This document shows, piece by piece, positions 52,508-63,399 of a DNA stretch of 64,000 nt. The translations under genes were made by a program, and so were the position numbers. Source of the DNA: Tridacna crocea (lineage: Eukaryota; Mollusca; Bivalvia; Cardiida; Cardiidae); NCBI GenBank assembly GCA_943736015.1, contig OX031061.1, positions 65,602,192-65,666,191 on the forward strand. Direction: 5' to 3'. Position 1 is the first letter of the stretch. Each line of letters starts with the position of its first letter. Below the pieces are notes generated by a model. That model ran no database searches. It was not told the DNA's origin and saw only the letters and a list, made by a program, of their open reading frames with translations.

Positions 52508-53244
52508 AGCATAAACCATAACTTTTTCATACAGTGTATTGTAACAATCTTGTCAACTTTGACATAAAGATCAGAAAGAAGTTAACTTGGCTATTTTTCC
52601 AATCATTGAACTTCTTAAAACATTGTAACACAATGACTCCTGCAAACATATAGCACACATTACTGCAGACCAGCTTGAAATACATTGTGGTAAAAGGAGA
52701 AATTGCTGATAATAAACAGTTTCTTCTTTTGCCACTATATTTTCACATGTATTCCTGGTATGAAAACCATTTACACAAGTAAGTTATCCATATTTTATCA
52801 GAATGTTTTTATAGTCACCGCCATATTGTTACAGGGTCATGTGTTATCATTTTGACTGCTGTATACAAGAAACCAACAACTTAAAGTTCATAGGAAGGAG
52901 CCCAAATCATAGCAATGTCAGGGTCGCTTTGGCCTAAATACAACACAAAATATTGGATGATGGAGATCAGTGATCAGAATGTACATTTTTTGTAGTCTAA
53001 TCTTAATCTGCACAAAAAACAAAAGCACTTCAGGATTTCTTCAGTTTGCAAACAGTTTAGTCTTTGCATGTTACGGGCTTTATAATTTGCTTTACAGGAC
53101 AATATAGATTGGATCAGATCAGATTGTTCAAAACATGCAGTCTGATCTTGGTCTACTCTGTAAACTTTTGGTTTTCTTCTAGTCAAAGAACACATGAAAC
53201 ATAATATATGGGCCATTTCCTATGACTTAAGTTGCAATTTCATC

Positions 53245-53420
53245 TAACCCTTAACCAAACAAGTCAGTAGTTCACCCTACAGGAGAAGACAGCTGCAGTA
53301 AAACAATGGGAGAAATGGAGAAAATACTGGTTATCATTATTTTCTGCTTTTCCCACATCTTTAACCAGTTTATAAACATTTTGTCATATCAGCCAAATTG
53401 ATCATCAGCAAATGCGTCAA
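53245..53420 (+). mobile_element. Degenerate TTAA-MITE family A
   Basis: Hairpin AATACTGGTTATCATTATTT; right half shortened. Another scrap lies at 53520-53640. Confidence 0.5.
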
Positions 53421-54294
53421 CCCTTGGAGCTCCGAGTATAACTTATGTAGTGTATGTCAAGATAAGACTGCACAAAGAATGCAGTCTGATCTTAGACCTA
53501 TCAAGTCTCCTTCTTTGAATCACACTCTTCCCAAAACAATCCCCAAAATGTATGATTTTGACCTTTTTCACAATATTAGCATGTCCACAATTTATTTCAC
53601 TGCTCTAAGGGTTAAAAAATTGCTATCTGGTAAAAGGTTAGCTGCCAAAACCTTTAAGAAGTTCATAATTGGGACTGAATGTGGAATATCAATACATTAG
53701 AAGTTGGAGCGATGGAACTAGCTTACTTGCTATCAAATAACCAAAGATCTGACTTTCCTAAACTCCAGATATTTTGACACTTTTCCAAACACTTTTCCTG
53801 TGCTTTAACAAATTTGATGCAGAAAGCTTTAGAACCCATCAAATACAAATGCTAGTAACTTGCATTTTCTCCTTTTTCTAAAGATTATACTGTCAACACT
53901 ATTTCTGTATATTTTAAATTTAGACAAACCTAATAGTACAAGTAACATAGAGTTGTACAACAAGAAGATGTCTTTTTTGATTATGAGGACAACATTGTGG
54001 GTAAATGAGCAAAATTTATTTACTTCATGTTGAAAGCTGTCAACTGTCGGAGCATGAAACATCATTCTTGTACAGTAATAGTTTGTTTCAAAATTTTGAT
54101 TGTACAATTCTCATAAAGAGCAATTTTGTCACTATGTTTTTGTAATATTTATACGAATCATTTCCAAGTGCATATGACATGTTCCATTATTTTCAACTTC
54201 TAAAATCAGGGCCGCTTTTCACGTCTCATATTTTGTCATTCTTGACTTTTTTTTTGTATTTAAACTAGTCTTGTACTTAATGTTAAACAATATT

Positions 54295-54400
54295 ACAGTA
54301 ACCAGCCAGCTATTTCCCGCCTTTCACCAGTACTAGGCTGGGGACTAAACAGTGACCTGCCTGGAGTGACCAGCACTACATAACCACTCAAATCAAGGTT
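54295..54400. repeat. Possible SINE fragment
   Basis: GC-richer block (ACCAGCCAGCTATTTCCCGC, GGCTGGGGACTAAACAGTGA) similar in style to the SINE at 34855; no B box. Confidence 0.3.
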
Positions 54401-54422
54401 TTCTATTTACAGATATCAGACC

Positions 54423-54651
54423 TTAACTCATTACCAAACGACAAAACTTTAGGTTTGTCCAAATTGAAAGCATTTGCAGACGACAAAACAAAAGTGAATA
54501 AAAATTTGAAATTTGTTCTGTGAAGGGTAGAAAACACTGTGGGAAAAGGAGAAAATGCTGGTTACCATCATTTTCTCCTTTTCCCACAATGTTTTCTAGA
54601 GGCCTCTTTCTCAGGGTCGTCAAAAGTAGGGATTGTGTGGTAATGGGTTAA
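54423..54651 (-). mobile_element. TTAA-MITE family A
   Basis: Complete reverse copy with TTAA both sides, near consensus. Confidence 0.88.
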
Positions 54652-55276
54652 ACAAATTTTTGTAAACAGTGTGGATCCAAGATCATCCAACTTGAGGTAA
54701 GATATTTGATCTACTCCAACATTTAAAGAATTAATGACAAAAACAGACTTGGACATAAATTTGGTATTTTCTTGTGAAGTAGAAAATGTATATTTCTATC
54801 ATCTGGCAGTAAAAATGTACAAAATGTGTAGTCTTGCTTTTACGTTGTGCTGGGTTTTCCAAACCATTACAACAGTTTTGAGTCGGAATTCTGAGAATCA
54901 AGAAAGCATTAATGAACTGTACAAAGAAACCACATTGTTTAAGGGAAGAGCTATTTATGGTAGAAAAAAATACTGGTCTACATGGAGGCTAGTCACTGAA
55001 GTCCTCTGACCTTTAGCTGGTATTCTACTGTAGTCTGTTGTTTCTTGGCCAAACTGTTACCTTTTTGTGTGTTTATTTTTAAACCAAACAGAAGATAAAC
55101 AATAGTATGATTGGTGAAAAGCGACCCTATAGATCAGCAAACTTGGTCAACTACATAATAATACATACATGTACATATCACAATACATGCAATAAATACA
55201 GAAACATTAATCATTAAACAAATATACATAAATACAAAGATATAGAGTGAAAGCAACATGTACACTCATGGGAACC
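54652..55276. other. No feature recognised
   Basis: A 91-codon open frame at 54734-55009 has a hydrophobic patch but no recognisable domain or splice context; I do not call it. Confidence 0.4.
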
Positions 55277-55734
55277 ATGCTCTGTGGAAAGGGGGCTTAA
55301 TGCATTTCCATGATGCATCGTACCAATCATATAACAAAAGATCCATAATAGCCACTTCTGTTTTAACAACTGGCTTAACCCATTAACACACAATCCCTTC
55401 TTTTGACGACCCTGAGAAAGAAGCCTTTAGAAAACATTGCAGGAAAAGGAGAAAATGCTGGTTACCAGCATTTTCTCCTTTTCCCACAATGTTTTCTACC
55501 CTTCAGGAAACAGATTTCAAATTTTCATTCACTTTTGTCATCTGCAAATGCTTACAATTGACTAGTCTAAAATTTTGTTGTTTGGTAATGAGGTAATCAT
55601 GAGTGGATTGATCCTTGTACATACAGAAAATTGACAATTTGCAAAAAGTTTCATCCTGGGTCAGCCTTCACAGGCTGCGCCGGCTCACCAGGGTCAATCC
55701 TTTTTGCAGATTTATTAAGCCCCCTTTTCAGAGA
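55277..55734. mobile_element. Family E element carrying a nested MITE
   Basis: Inverted ends CTGTGGAAAGGGGGCTTAAT and TTATTAAGCCCCCTTTTCAG; internal CAGGCTGCGCCGGCTCACC palindrome. A second, worn copy follows at 55740-55975. Confidence 0.62.
55375..55595 (+). mobile_element. TTAA-MITE family A nested in the family E element
   Basis: Forward copy whose hairpin centre is GGTTACC, the flipped state. Confidence 0.85.
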
Positions 55735-55739
55735 ATGTT

Positions 55740-55975
55740 TTGTGAAAGGCGGCTGAATGCATCTCCGATGATGCACTATACCAATTAAATCATGTAATTA
55801 CAGATACTTTAAGTTTTTTTTGTCCTAAAGGTGAATGGATCCGGAGGTAGAACAGTCTTTTGATATGCAAAAAATTGACCAAAAGTAAAAACTTTTGACC
55901 CATGTCATCCTGTGTGGATGGCACATGCTGATATGTGTGGATACCTTTTTTGCAGATGCATTAAGCCCCCTTTTA
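55740..55975. repeat. Family E element, worn copy
   Basis: GTGAAAGGCGGCTGAATGCA to TTTGCAGATGCATTAAGCC; internal TCATCCTGTGTGGATGGCAC. Confidence 0.55.
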
Positions 55976-56484
55976 ACAATACAGAGCTCGTACAGTTAAA
56001 GCCCAATGTAACATACATTTTATTTCAGATGACCTACATCTTCTCTTGCCTTTTTAACATGTACCACTACCAGCTACAATTTAGCATGTAGTTTCTATGA
56101 GAAAAGAAATTACTTACTAAATTGTAGCTGGTATTTCTGTGTATGTATGAATTCTGCCGTATCAGAACTTAACCCTTATTCTGCTAAATAACTAAAATGA
56201 AATTTTCAATTCAGTGTTGAAAACCTAAATACTGCTGCTTCAAAGTTCTGCTTTGGGGGAAAATGTTATCTTTTCCGACAGTGTAGACCAAAGATCTTGA
56301 TGTACTCTGTCTGAAAAAAGTCAGTAAGTCTCACTTAGCAGCCTGAGGGTTAATATAGCAATTTTCTGTAGGGACTTTCTCTGAATAATTCATGTTTCAT
56401 ACAGAACTGATGACATAAAATAAGCAAGTAAGATAACTGAAATAATGTCAAAAGTAGCATACAACCCAATCAACAAATGGTATA

Positions 56485-56691
56485 TATGGCTTGCTACATG
56501 CGAAAAGAAACAGTCAGACATCTGTGTAAAGTGTTGTCGCCAAGCAGCCTCAGCAGTCCGCACAGGCTAACTGGAAACAAAACTTTTCCATTCTAATATA
56601 ATTTTCTGTTTTACACAAGTCTACTGTAGCACAAAAATAGACAAATGTCTAAATGCCCCTTTTCATGTGTTGCATGCCATACACAGTACAG
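56485..56691. mobile_element. Family D inverted-repeat element, short copy
   Basis: TATGGCTTGCTACATGCGAA and the inverse of TATGGCATGCAACACATGAA at the ends. Confidence 0.7.
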
Positions 56692-56829
56692 ATATAACAC
56701 TGAACCCCTTTACCTCAAATACATGTCTCTACAAATAGACTACAGCAACAAAAGGGGAAAAATTTATGAACTAGAACTTATTTTTCTACCAAAAAAAGCC
56801 CAGATGTCTTCCCCCCATTTCCCAAGGTT

Positions 56830-57115
56830 TAATTAACCTGAGGAAATATCCTTTTGAAAATCTTGAGAGCAAAGTGATGGGTGAGTGCAACACTATCCTA
56901 AGTGCCTATACTTTGTATAGGCACTTAGGATAGTGTTGCAATCACCCATCATAAAGTGAAATCATAATTTTTCTCCTTTCCAACAATGTTTTCTACACTG
57001 TCACTGATGAATATCTTAAATTTTGACACAAATTTTGACAAAATTTAACTCATTGTCTGTACATACTTTCATGCTGGACCAGTCTAGAGGTCTGTTATTT
57101 GTCAAAGACTTGACA
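56830..57115 (+). mobile_element. TTAA-MITE family A carrying a foreign hairpin
   Basis: Left (CCTGAGGAAATATCCTTTTG) and right (CCAACAATGTTTTCTACACT, CTTTCATGCTGGACCAGTCT) family parts flank a 77-nt hairpin unrelated to the normal one. Confidence 0.65.
56875..56951. repeat. 77-nt near-perfect hairpin
   Basis: Arms of 37 nt with one mismatch around a TTT loop: TGATGGGTGAGTGCAACAC ... AGTGCCTATAC-TTT-GTATAGGCACT ... and back to TCACCCATCA. Confidence 0.92.
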
Positions 57116-57224
57116 AACATGTTTAAAGTTGCAGAAGCTCTTCACAATTTAATTCTGCTTTTACCACAATATTATTAACAGTTGTGATATAAGAAGCAAA
57201 AACCTAGCATCATAAGGCACAGAG

Positions 57225-57448
57225 TTAAACCGTATCAACACAACAAACTCTTAGGTTTGTCTAATCTCATAGCTTTAGCAGACAACAATTTCAATCTGGC
57301 TCAAACAATGAAATTTGTTTTAGAAGGGATAAAAAAAATTCTGGAAAAAAGAAGAAAATGCTTGCTTGCAGAATTTTCTTCTTTTCTCACAATATTTTGT
57401 ATTACCTTCTTCTTTGGGATTGTTAAAAATCAGGATCATGTGTGAAAA
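57225..57448 (-). mobile_element. TTAA-MITE family A, diverged
   Basis: Reverse copy with many substitutions; hairpin partly preserved (GCTTGCTTGCAGAATTTTC). Confidence 0.62.
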
Positions 57449-57624
57449 CATCAAGTATCGAGTCTAAATTCAAGCACTTTCTTGTCAGACTAAGCTGTAT
57501 TACATGTACATAGTGTAATACAAAATGGGACAGTAAAATCTTTTAAAAAAATTCAAGTTATATAATGCAGGCACTTCATACATATGTATTATCTAACATT
57601 GGAATCAAAGGGACGCATAAACAT

Positions 57625-57850
57625 AATTACAAGGTTTTTCAGGGTTTTGAACAGGAGACCTAGCTTTTAACCTGACATGACCCATTTTCAAACTCATCAA
57701 AGGTATCACCAAGAGGGAAATTCTGCCAAATTTTCAGATTTAGACTGAAAATGTGACCTTAGAGTAAATACAAGGTTTTTCTAAGATTTGACCTAGCGAC
57801 CTAACGCATGGTGATTTATGGCCCATCAACCACTGGGGTCATTTAGTTTG
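57625..57850. repeat. Dispersed repeat with ACAAGGTTTTTC units
   Basis: ACAAGGTTTTTCAGGGTTTTG and ACAAGGTTTTTCTAAGATTTG start two units about 135 bp apart, each followed by GACCTAGC-type segments. Resembles a repeat common in mollusc genomes (from memory). Confidence 0.5.
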
Positions 57851-58309
57851 CCAAAAAAACTGAAACTTTGAAGTAACAACGTTCTAGATTTTTAAAAGTA
57901 AAATATACAACTTTGTTCTGGGTTTTAGTCTAAATCTAGCAGCAGATGACTAAACATTCAGTGTCTTCTTTTTGGTCGCACAGCATCCTACATATCACAA
58001 TCTTTCAAACATTTATCTGATTGGTCAAAAATGACAAAAATTACCTTCTGATTGGATTATTCATAAAAAATGTCAATTTAATGGGTACAGATTATCTAAT
58101 TTTCTTTTAACTTTCAGAGTATTAAACATCTATTTTGTATAACTATACGAAATGATCTATGCTGGCAAATGATGACATCACTAATCATACTTATTTACGT
58201 CATGCATGAGCCGTTTTTTCCCAGAAAATAATGTGTTGAAGAAATCATGACTTAACTAGTCTCTTGACTGTTTCAAAATTATCATTTATAGAGAAATTTG
58301 CATTTATGA
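57851..58309. other. No feature recognised
   Basis: AT-rich, no recognised repeat. Confidence 0.4.
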
Positions 58310-58415
58310 TCTGTGAAAAGGGGGCTTAATGCATCTGCAAAAACTATCATCCAGGTCTGTCTGGGCACTCTGCGTAAGCTTACCTGGATTAAAACTCTAT
58401 GCTAGATCTGTCAAC
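58310..58415. repeat. Family E fragment
   Basis: GTGAAAAGGGGGCTTAATGC, ATCTGCAAAAACTATCATCC; the other end is missing. Confidence 0.5.
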
Positions 58416-60020
58416 AAATTTTTTGCACATTAGGAGCATGCTATGTGATTCAGGCAGTACTTACCTTACAAAATGGATCTGAAACTATATGAATCTTGAT
58501 CTATATAATTATATTAAACCCCTCTTTTACAGCAACATGGCTCAAATATACATGTATTTATTACATTTATTCAAATGTTACAGAAGCTTATTGATTGATC
58601 TGTAAGTCTGGGTTTACTTACAATAAGTTAAATATCTACCCAATGACTCAGCAAATTTCTATCAAGGGATTGATGATAGGTTTAGTGATTGAGACAGAAT
58701 TCATTTCTCTCTCTACACTGACCACTGTTTCAACAATGTATGTGTAGGGAAGCAGATATAATGAAAAAGGACAGAGCTCAACCAATCATCTGATTTTGGC
58801 GATCTATGCACTCTCATTTTGCAAAAACTCCAGATAAAACATGGATAGGTGCTCTTGCCACCACTGACAGATCTACAAGCGAAATAATGTATAAGTGTTA
58901 AAATCATAGTGGTGGAAAAAAAATAATAGGCTAATTTTCCAAAGATGGATGAATCAAGACGTGAATCAGGTCTGAGAATGATAAGATGTAACTGCAGCAT
59001 AGTGCTCAAGTGGCCGTAGAAACAATTCAGCCAACCTTAAACTCCAACTAAAACCTTCAAAATGTAGCGGTCAGACATGACTCCGTGGCAATCATTGCAA
59101 GGAGACAGCAGCATTCCATGAAATTAGATCTACATCTATATAGATCTATAAAAAGAGATTTTTCTTATTCTTGTAGCCTTTTAAAATGCTACGTGAAAAT
59201 GTGACTGTGAATTTCTTCCCCCTTTTTTTTCTCTCTCTTATAAATCCTAGCTCCGCATACAATGAGGAAATGTTCCCATAAATTGTCCTTTGAAAGTACG
59301 TATGTGAAACAATAATCACTCCCAAGTTATTCCTTTTTATAAATTCATAAACAAAATTGCTGAGAAAATGGCTTAATTTAAGAGAATCTGGAACCATTCC
59401 ATTTCACATGTATACAATCTACAAAGGAAGCATGCTTTCTACTTCTGACAATGCTCAAAATTTGTTTTAGCAAAGCCTGAATTGGCACACAAAAATCCTT
59501 TGCTTTCATGATCTAGAATCTAGGTCTTCATTCAAATTATTACATAGCTCTATTTGTTCCACAAATTATTTATGTTGCTCGTATTAAGGCTTTCCTTTTC
59601 CATGTTATAAATAGATATACAGTGATAAGAATAAAATTGTCCAAATATGAACAGTTTCAAACCAGTATCACAATTTTGTATAAAGAATCTTCTGGAGAAA
59701 AGTAATGTCCCTGAATAGACCGACAACCTTTCTGGTATGCCTTGATCCGTCATTGGCAACAGTTTTGCTGGAATTTATCTGTATTCATTTATGTGTTTGA
59801 TACTGTATTTGTCTCGGAAAACAGTTTTCACTTTGTTACTTCGAGTTCAAATTTTAAAAACTAATTTTGCGGGTTGTAAAAAGTAGAAAGTATTTTTCTT
59901 TTGTAGATTTATACATGTGAAACAGAGCGAACCATCCCTGACTTCCTAACAAAATAAACACAGTTCCTGAAAATTTCGTTAATTTATGTCCAGAAACATA
60001 TCTTGGAATGATTATTGGTT
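58416..60020. other. No feature recognised; only quiet stretch longer than 1.5 kb
   Basis: No MITE, SINE or tandem repeat is visible. The 98-codon minus-strand frame at 58713-59009 contains FACRSVSGGKSTYPCFIWSF but no domain I know. Unique non-coding DNA or a UTR are both possible. Confidence 0.4.
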
Positions 60021-60021
60021 C

Positions 60022-60025
60022 ACAT
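60022..60025. repeat. TRIM target-site duplication, left
   Basis: ACAT, matching 60558-60561. Confidence 0.65.
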
Positions 60026-60233
60026 TGTTACGGTAGACCACTCCTTCCTGCATGGCATATGCTCCCGATTTAAATACAATACCTGGCTACTGCGTCAGGG
60101 AGATATCTCTTTGGCTCAGTGGTTAGGTTATTGGCTTTGCGTCCGGGAGTTCGGAGTTCGAATCCCGCTCCGATCCTTATTTCTGCCATGCATTTATTCA
60201 TTTGTTTCTTTGTTACGGACTTTGTTCGTAAGA
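60026..60233 (+). repeat. TRIM 5' LTR
   Basis: TGTTACGGTAGACCACTCC start, GATTTAAATACAATACCTGG (TATA-like), GGGAGATATCTCTTTGGC, then the tRNA-like block, then GTTACGGACTTTGTTCGTAA. Confidence 0.88.
60112..60165 (+). promoter_or_regulatory. tRNA-like A box and B box inside the 5' LTR
   Basis: TGGCTCAGTGGTTAGG (60112) fits a Pol III A box (D-arm) and GTTCGAATCC (60156) a B box (T-arm), with 33 bp between. The T-arm flank can pair CGGAG/CTCCG. The segment looks tRNA-derived but does not fold into an intact tRNA. The same block is in the 3' LTR (60436-60489). Confidence 0.7.
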
Positions 60234-60251
60234 TGGGGGCTCGTCCGGGAT
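60234..60251 (+). other. Primer-binding site, tRNA-Pro type
   Basis: TGGGGGCTCGTCCGGGAT is the 18-nt complement of the 3' end of metazoan tRNA-Pro, the primer also used by some retroviruses. It starts directly at the end of the 5' LTR. Confidence 0.87.
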
Positions 60252-60334
60252 TGGCCATTGAGCCATTAATCCCATTTGTTGTCCAAAATTGGACTTTCTG
60301 CCTAATAAGGCTTCGAGTCATCAATAAATGATGA

Positions 60335-60349
60335 CTTTAAGAGGGGGTG
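60335..60349 (+). other. Polypurine tract of the TRIM
   Basis: CTTTAAGAGGGGGTG lies immediately before the 3' LTR, the expected place for plus-strand priming. Confidence 0.75.
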
Positions 60350-60557
60350 TGTTACGGTAGACCACTCCTTCCTGCATGGCATATACTCCCGATTTAAATA
60401 CAATACCTGGCTACTGCGTCAGGGAGATATCTCTTTGGCTCAGTGGTTAGGTTATTGGCTTTGCGTCCGGGAGTTCGGAGTTCGAATCCCGCTCCGATCC
60501 TTATTTCTGCCATGCATTTATTCATTTGTTTCTTTGTTACGGACTTTGTTCGTAAGA
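60350..60557 (+). repeat. TRIM 3' LTR
   Basis: Same 208 bp as the 5' LTR with one visible difference (CATATACTCCC versus CATATGCTCCC). Confidence 0.88.
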
Positions 60558-60561
60558 ACAT
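60558..60561. repeat. TRIM target-site duplication, right
   Basis: ACAT, matching 60022-60025. Confidence 0.65.
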
Positions 60562-61090
60562 ACTTGTAAAGACCATTTTACGGTAACAATTCCCCACAGC
60601 ATGCAGATCTAGATCTACGTAAGAGAGACTTTGACTTTTATAAGGAATTGCTCATTAGGTTAGGAAGAATACTAGTATTGAGCAGAGTACTATAGACCGG
60701 GACTGGATATACCCAGACAGTTACGCAATAACTGTTCTTGTTCTGTAATAAACACAAATATAGGTACTTTAGATGGACCATTTTGTAGATCTAAATGTCC
60801 CCTTTCTTTTCCAAACATTATCGATGTAAAAATTTCTGTGATTACCTAGTAGCACCATGTAAAAGTTTGTACCATATAGAGGCCATTACCAAACTAGTCG
60901 ACACTGCCAAAGACAGACGGGTATTTCCAAACATTTCGCATTTTCTTTTAAAAATAAATGAAAACTGCAAGATACCAACGATTTGGTTGCTGAAATGTAT
61001 GTTGGCTAGAACTATAAGTATATAGGACTACAAAAACAGTTGATAATACTATGTGGCTTTCCTTTTTCATCCAATCTTTCCTACATATCC
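60562..61090. other. No feature recognised
   Basis: No repeat or coding signature beyond short open frames. Confidence 0.4.
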
Positions 61091-61094
61091 ATCC

Positions 61095-61395
61095 TTGAGA
61101 CAGAATGAATGAATGAAGAGTGTTTTAAGGCCCATCGACAACTTAGGTCATATTGGGCACACTTACTTAGTAAACAATAATGCGAGGTGAAAACAACATA
61201 CATGTGCAACAACATAAGACAAACATGATATATGAGGAATGAACAAAACACAAAATGATGCCCCTTTTGTCGCCTTTTACAAAATGCATGCTGTCACGCT
61301 TGTTCCGCCAGATGAAATGGCAGATATGACGATTGGGGGACTGTAGTGATTTATTCTTATACCCCCGATTAAACCACACGGGGTCCTACAGGCCA
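61095..61395 (-). repeat. Dispersed repeat
   Basis: TTTTAAGGCCCATCGACAAC on one side and GTCGCCTTTTACAAAATGCA, CTTATACCCCCGATTAAACC on the other. Recalls a repeat common in marine invertebrate genomes; not classified. Confidence 0.45.
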
Positions 61396-61867
61396 ATTCA
61401 TTCCCATTCCAAACCCTATTCACATCTCAAAAGAATTGGATGAAAATCCCAGTGTCAAGAAATATGTTGGTTTAAATGAGCGCAACATGTTCAAAATGTC
61501 AGTATCCCTTTGTAATTACCAAGACTGGACGTAGGTTAAAACAGAAAGTTTAAAATCTGTTCATGAAACTTAATAATTAGAAAGGGGAGGAGACGCTCAC
61601 ATTATGAGTGATCATATCACTTTCCAAAACAGATTTTGAAGAGCTGTCAACTCTACTGGTTATTGTTTACAAACTGTTATGATTCAATGAAAAGCAAAAA
61701 GAAAAAGCAGTCCTCTTTAATTCCAGTTCTTAACTACAACATAAACCATTGCAAAAATACATATGGTGGATGCTTTCTTTGAAAATTTAAAAATCTGAAA
61801 CGGACGTTTGCTCATACATACAAAATGCTATACATAGCCAATGCCCCTATTTCCAAACTTTAAATCT
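61396..61867. other. No feature recognised
   Basis: Nothing recognised. Confidence 0.4.
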
Positions 61868-61992
61868 GAATTTTTCCAAACATTCTAAGGGGAAAATAGC
61901 CTTTGAAAACATTATCTGAAAAGGAAAAAATGCTGGTAAACAGCATTTTACTTCTTATCCTACAATGTTTTGTATCCTTTCCAAGACAACTG
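61868..61992 (+). mobile_element. Partial TTAA-MITE family A
   Basis: Forward hairpin part only (GCTGGTAAACAGC centre); followed directly by a SINE. Confidence 0.62.
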
Positions 61993-62034
61993 ATTGATTG
62001 ATTGTATGGTGTTTGACACTGTTTTCATCTTTTC

Positions 62035-62330
62035 AACATTTTTTCAGTTATATTTTGATAGCTATTGCACCTATCCATACATTCCTGAAGTTTCTTTAAC
62101 CAGTGCTTTGCACAATTTTCTTTCCAAGCCAGTGGCTGCTTTCCCACATGATCATCATCTAAACAATGGTCAGTGGTGGGAGAGGAATGAGTCCTGTTGC
62201 AGTTACTCTCATCAATCCTGGGAAACAAATTGGCCAAGCCAGGGGCCGTAGCCAGGGATCGAACCCTTGACCCGATGTTTTCAAGTCCTGCCTGCTATTG
62301 ACTGAGCTTCCACAGCTCGGCCTTTTAAAG
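62035..62330 (-). mobile_element. tRNA-derived SINE, near full length
   Basis: On the minus strand AGCTCAGTCAATAGCAGG is A-box-like and GGTTCGATCC (complement of 62256-62265) is a B box, followed by a roughly 200-bp body ending AATATAACTGAAAAAATG. The body resembles the RUDI-type SINE of bivalves from memory. Its open frames are incidental. Confidence 0.72.
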
Positions 62331-62874
62331 ACAAACATCATCTGTAAAGGTTTTCTATTTAGAAATGTCTGTGATATCATAGTTTTGTGTAGGGCTGAAG
62401 CAAAATTGTAGAAAACACTAAATACTACATTTACAAATTCATGCTTTAAATAGTATCTTATGTCACTTTCAACAAAACATTAGTAACATGATACAAACAG
62501 CTCATTTGTAAATGTGTCTCAAGTTTTGACAGTCAAGGTTGGGTCTCTTTGTTGCCTTGCCCAAGGACAGTCCATCTATACAATCAGTACAGATCAATCT
62601 CGGATATCTTTGATAAAAGTTAAAGCCCATAAGCACAGACAGCTTGTTTACAGTCAACAATTTTACTAGCTGCTTTCATTGAGAGTACTGTATCACTTTC
62701 TCTGTCTACACTTAGCTAACCTTGCATGGAAAAGTGCAAAAACATCTTAATGTTGACAACAATTTCCTAGAATTTTGTTTCATAAAAAGGTGATAAAAAA
62801 ATAAGCATCCACCATTTACAAAAACAGTGTTAAATCTATAAGTTAACTATTTGCTAGAATGGAAAAAATGCTCA
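62331..62874. other. No feature recognised
   Basis: No repeat or coding signature. Confidence 0.4.
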
Positions 62875-63300
62875 ACACTTCATCACATCACAATACTTTA
62901 GACTGATGTAACTTAAACGCTTTTGCAGATGATAAATGTTGCTTAATTCTTTAACAAACAACAATATTGTAGACTGGTCCATATTGAAAGCATTTGCAGA
63001 CAACAACATAAATGTGACTGAAAAATTGAAGTTTTGTTTGGGAAGGGTAGAAAACACTGGTTCAAAAGGCTTCTTTCTCAGGGTCACAAAAAGACGGGGC
63101 CAGTGGTAATGAGTCAAACTGTTTCTAATCTTAGGAAAAAATATTGTGAGAAATGAAGAAAATACTGATAACTTATTCCCCAACAATGACCATTTTTTTT
63201 TTTTATCTTTCCCTGAAATGGCGATTGAAAGTTCATGAGAAAAGAAGAAAATGCTGATAACCAGCATTTCAACCTTTTCATTCAAACAGTTTTTGATTGC
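62875..63300 (-). mobile_element. TTAA-MITE family A split by a nested copy
   Basis: Left part to 62946 (ends GATGATAAATGTTGCTTAA), right part from 63114 with a worn hairpin and a further hairpin fragment at 63238-63282. Confidence 0.62.
62943..63117 (-). mobile_element. Nested TTAA-MITE family A lacking its hairpin
   Basis: Both flanks are near consensus, but the sequence passes from GTAGAAAACACTGG directly to TTCAAAAGGCTTCTTTCTC; the roughly 55-bp hairpin is missing. Confidence 0.8.
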
Positions 63301-63399
63301 TATAAATTATGTTGGATAACAGCTAATACCTACATGTATATGTTAAACTAAGGACAATATTCACCAACTATTCTATAATGCAGTCTTGGTCTTATTCAA

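Larger units (their letters stand above)
60026..60557 (+). mobile_element. Miniature LTR retrotransposon (TRIM), 532 bp, complete
   Basis: Two 208-bp LTRs (60026-60233, 60350-60557) flank a 116-bp interior that begins with a tRNA-Pro primer site and ends in a polypurine tract. The element has 4-bp flanks ACAT/ACAT. The LTRs differ at one position that I can see (G 60060 region versus A), so insertion is recent. It has no gag or pol and must be moved by an autonomous partner not in this window. LTRs start TGTTACGG; the last bases TAAGA do not show the usual CA. Confidence 0.87.

Noticed and set aside
60070-60597. The tRNA-like blocks in the TRIM LTRs as genuine tRNA genes
   Set aside because: A and B boxes are good, but acceptor stem and anticodon arm do not pair as in a functional tRNA, and the block is part of a repeated LTR.
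62872-63285. A 137-codon minus-strand open frame
   Set aside because: It runs entirely through two nested MITE copies; similar short frames recur wherever the MITE occurs.
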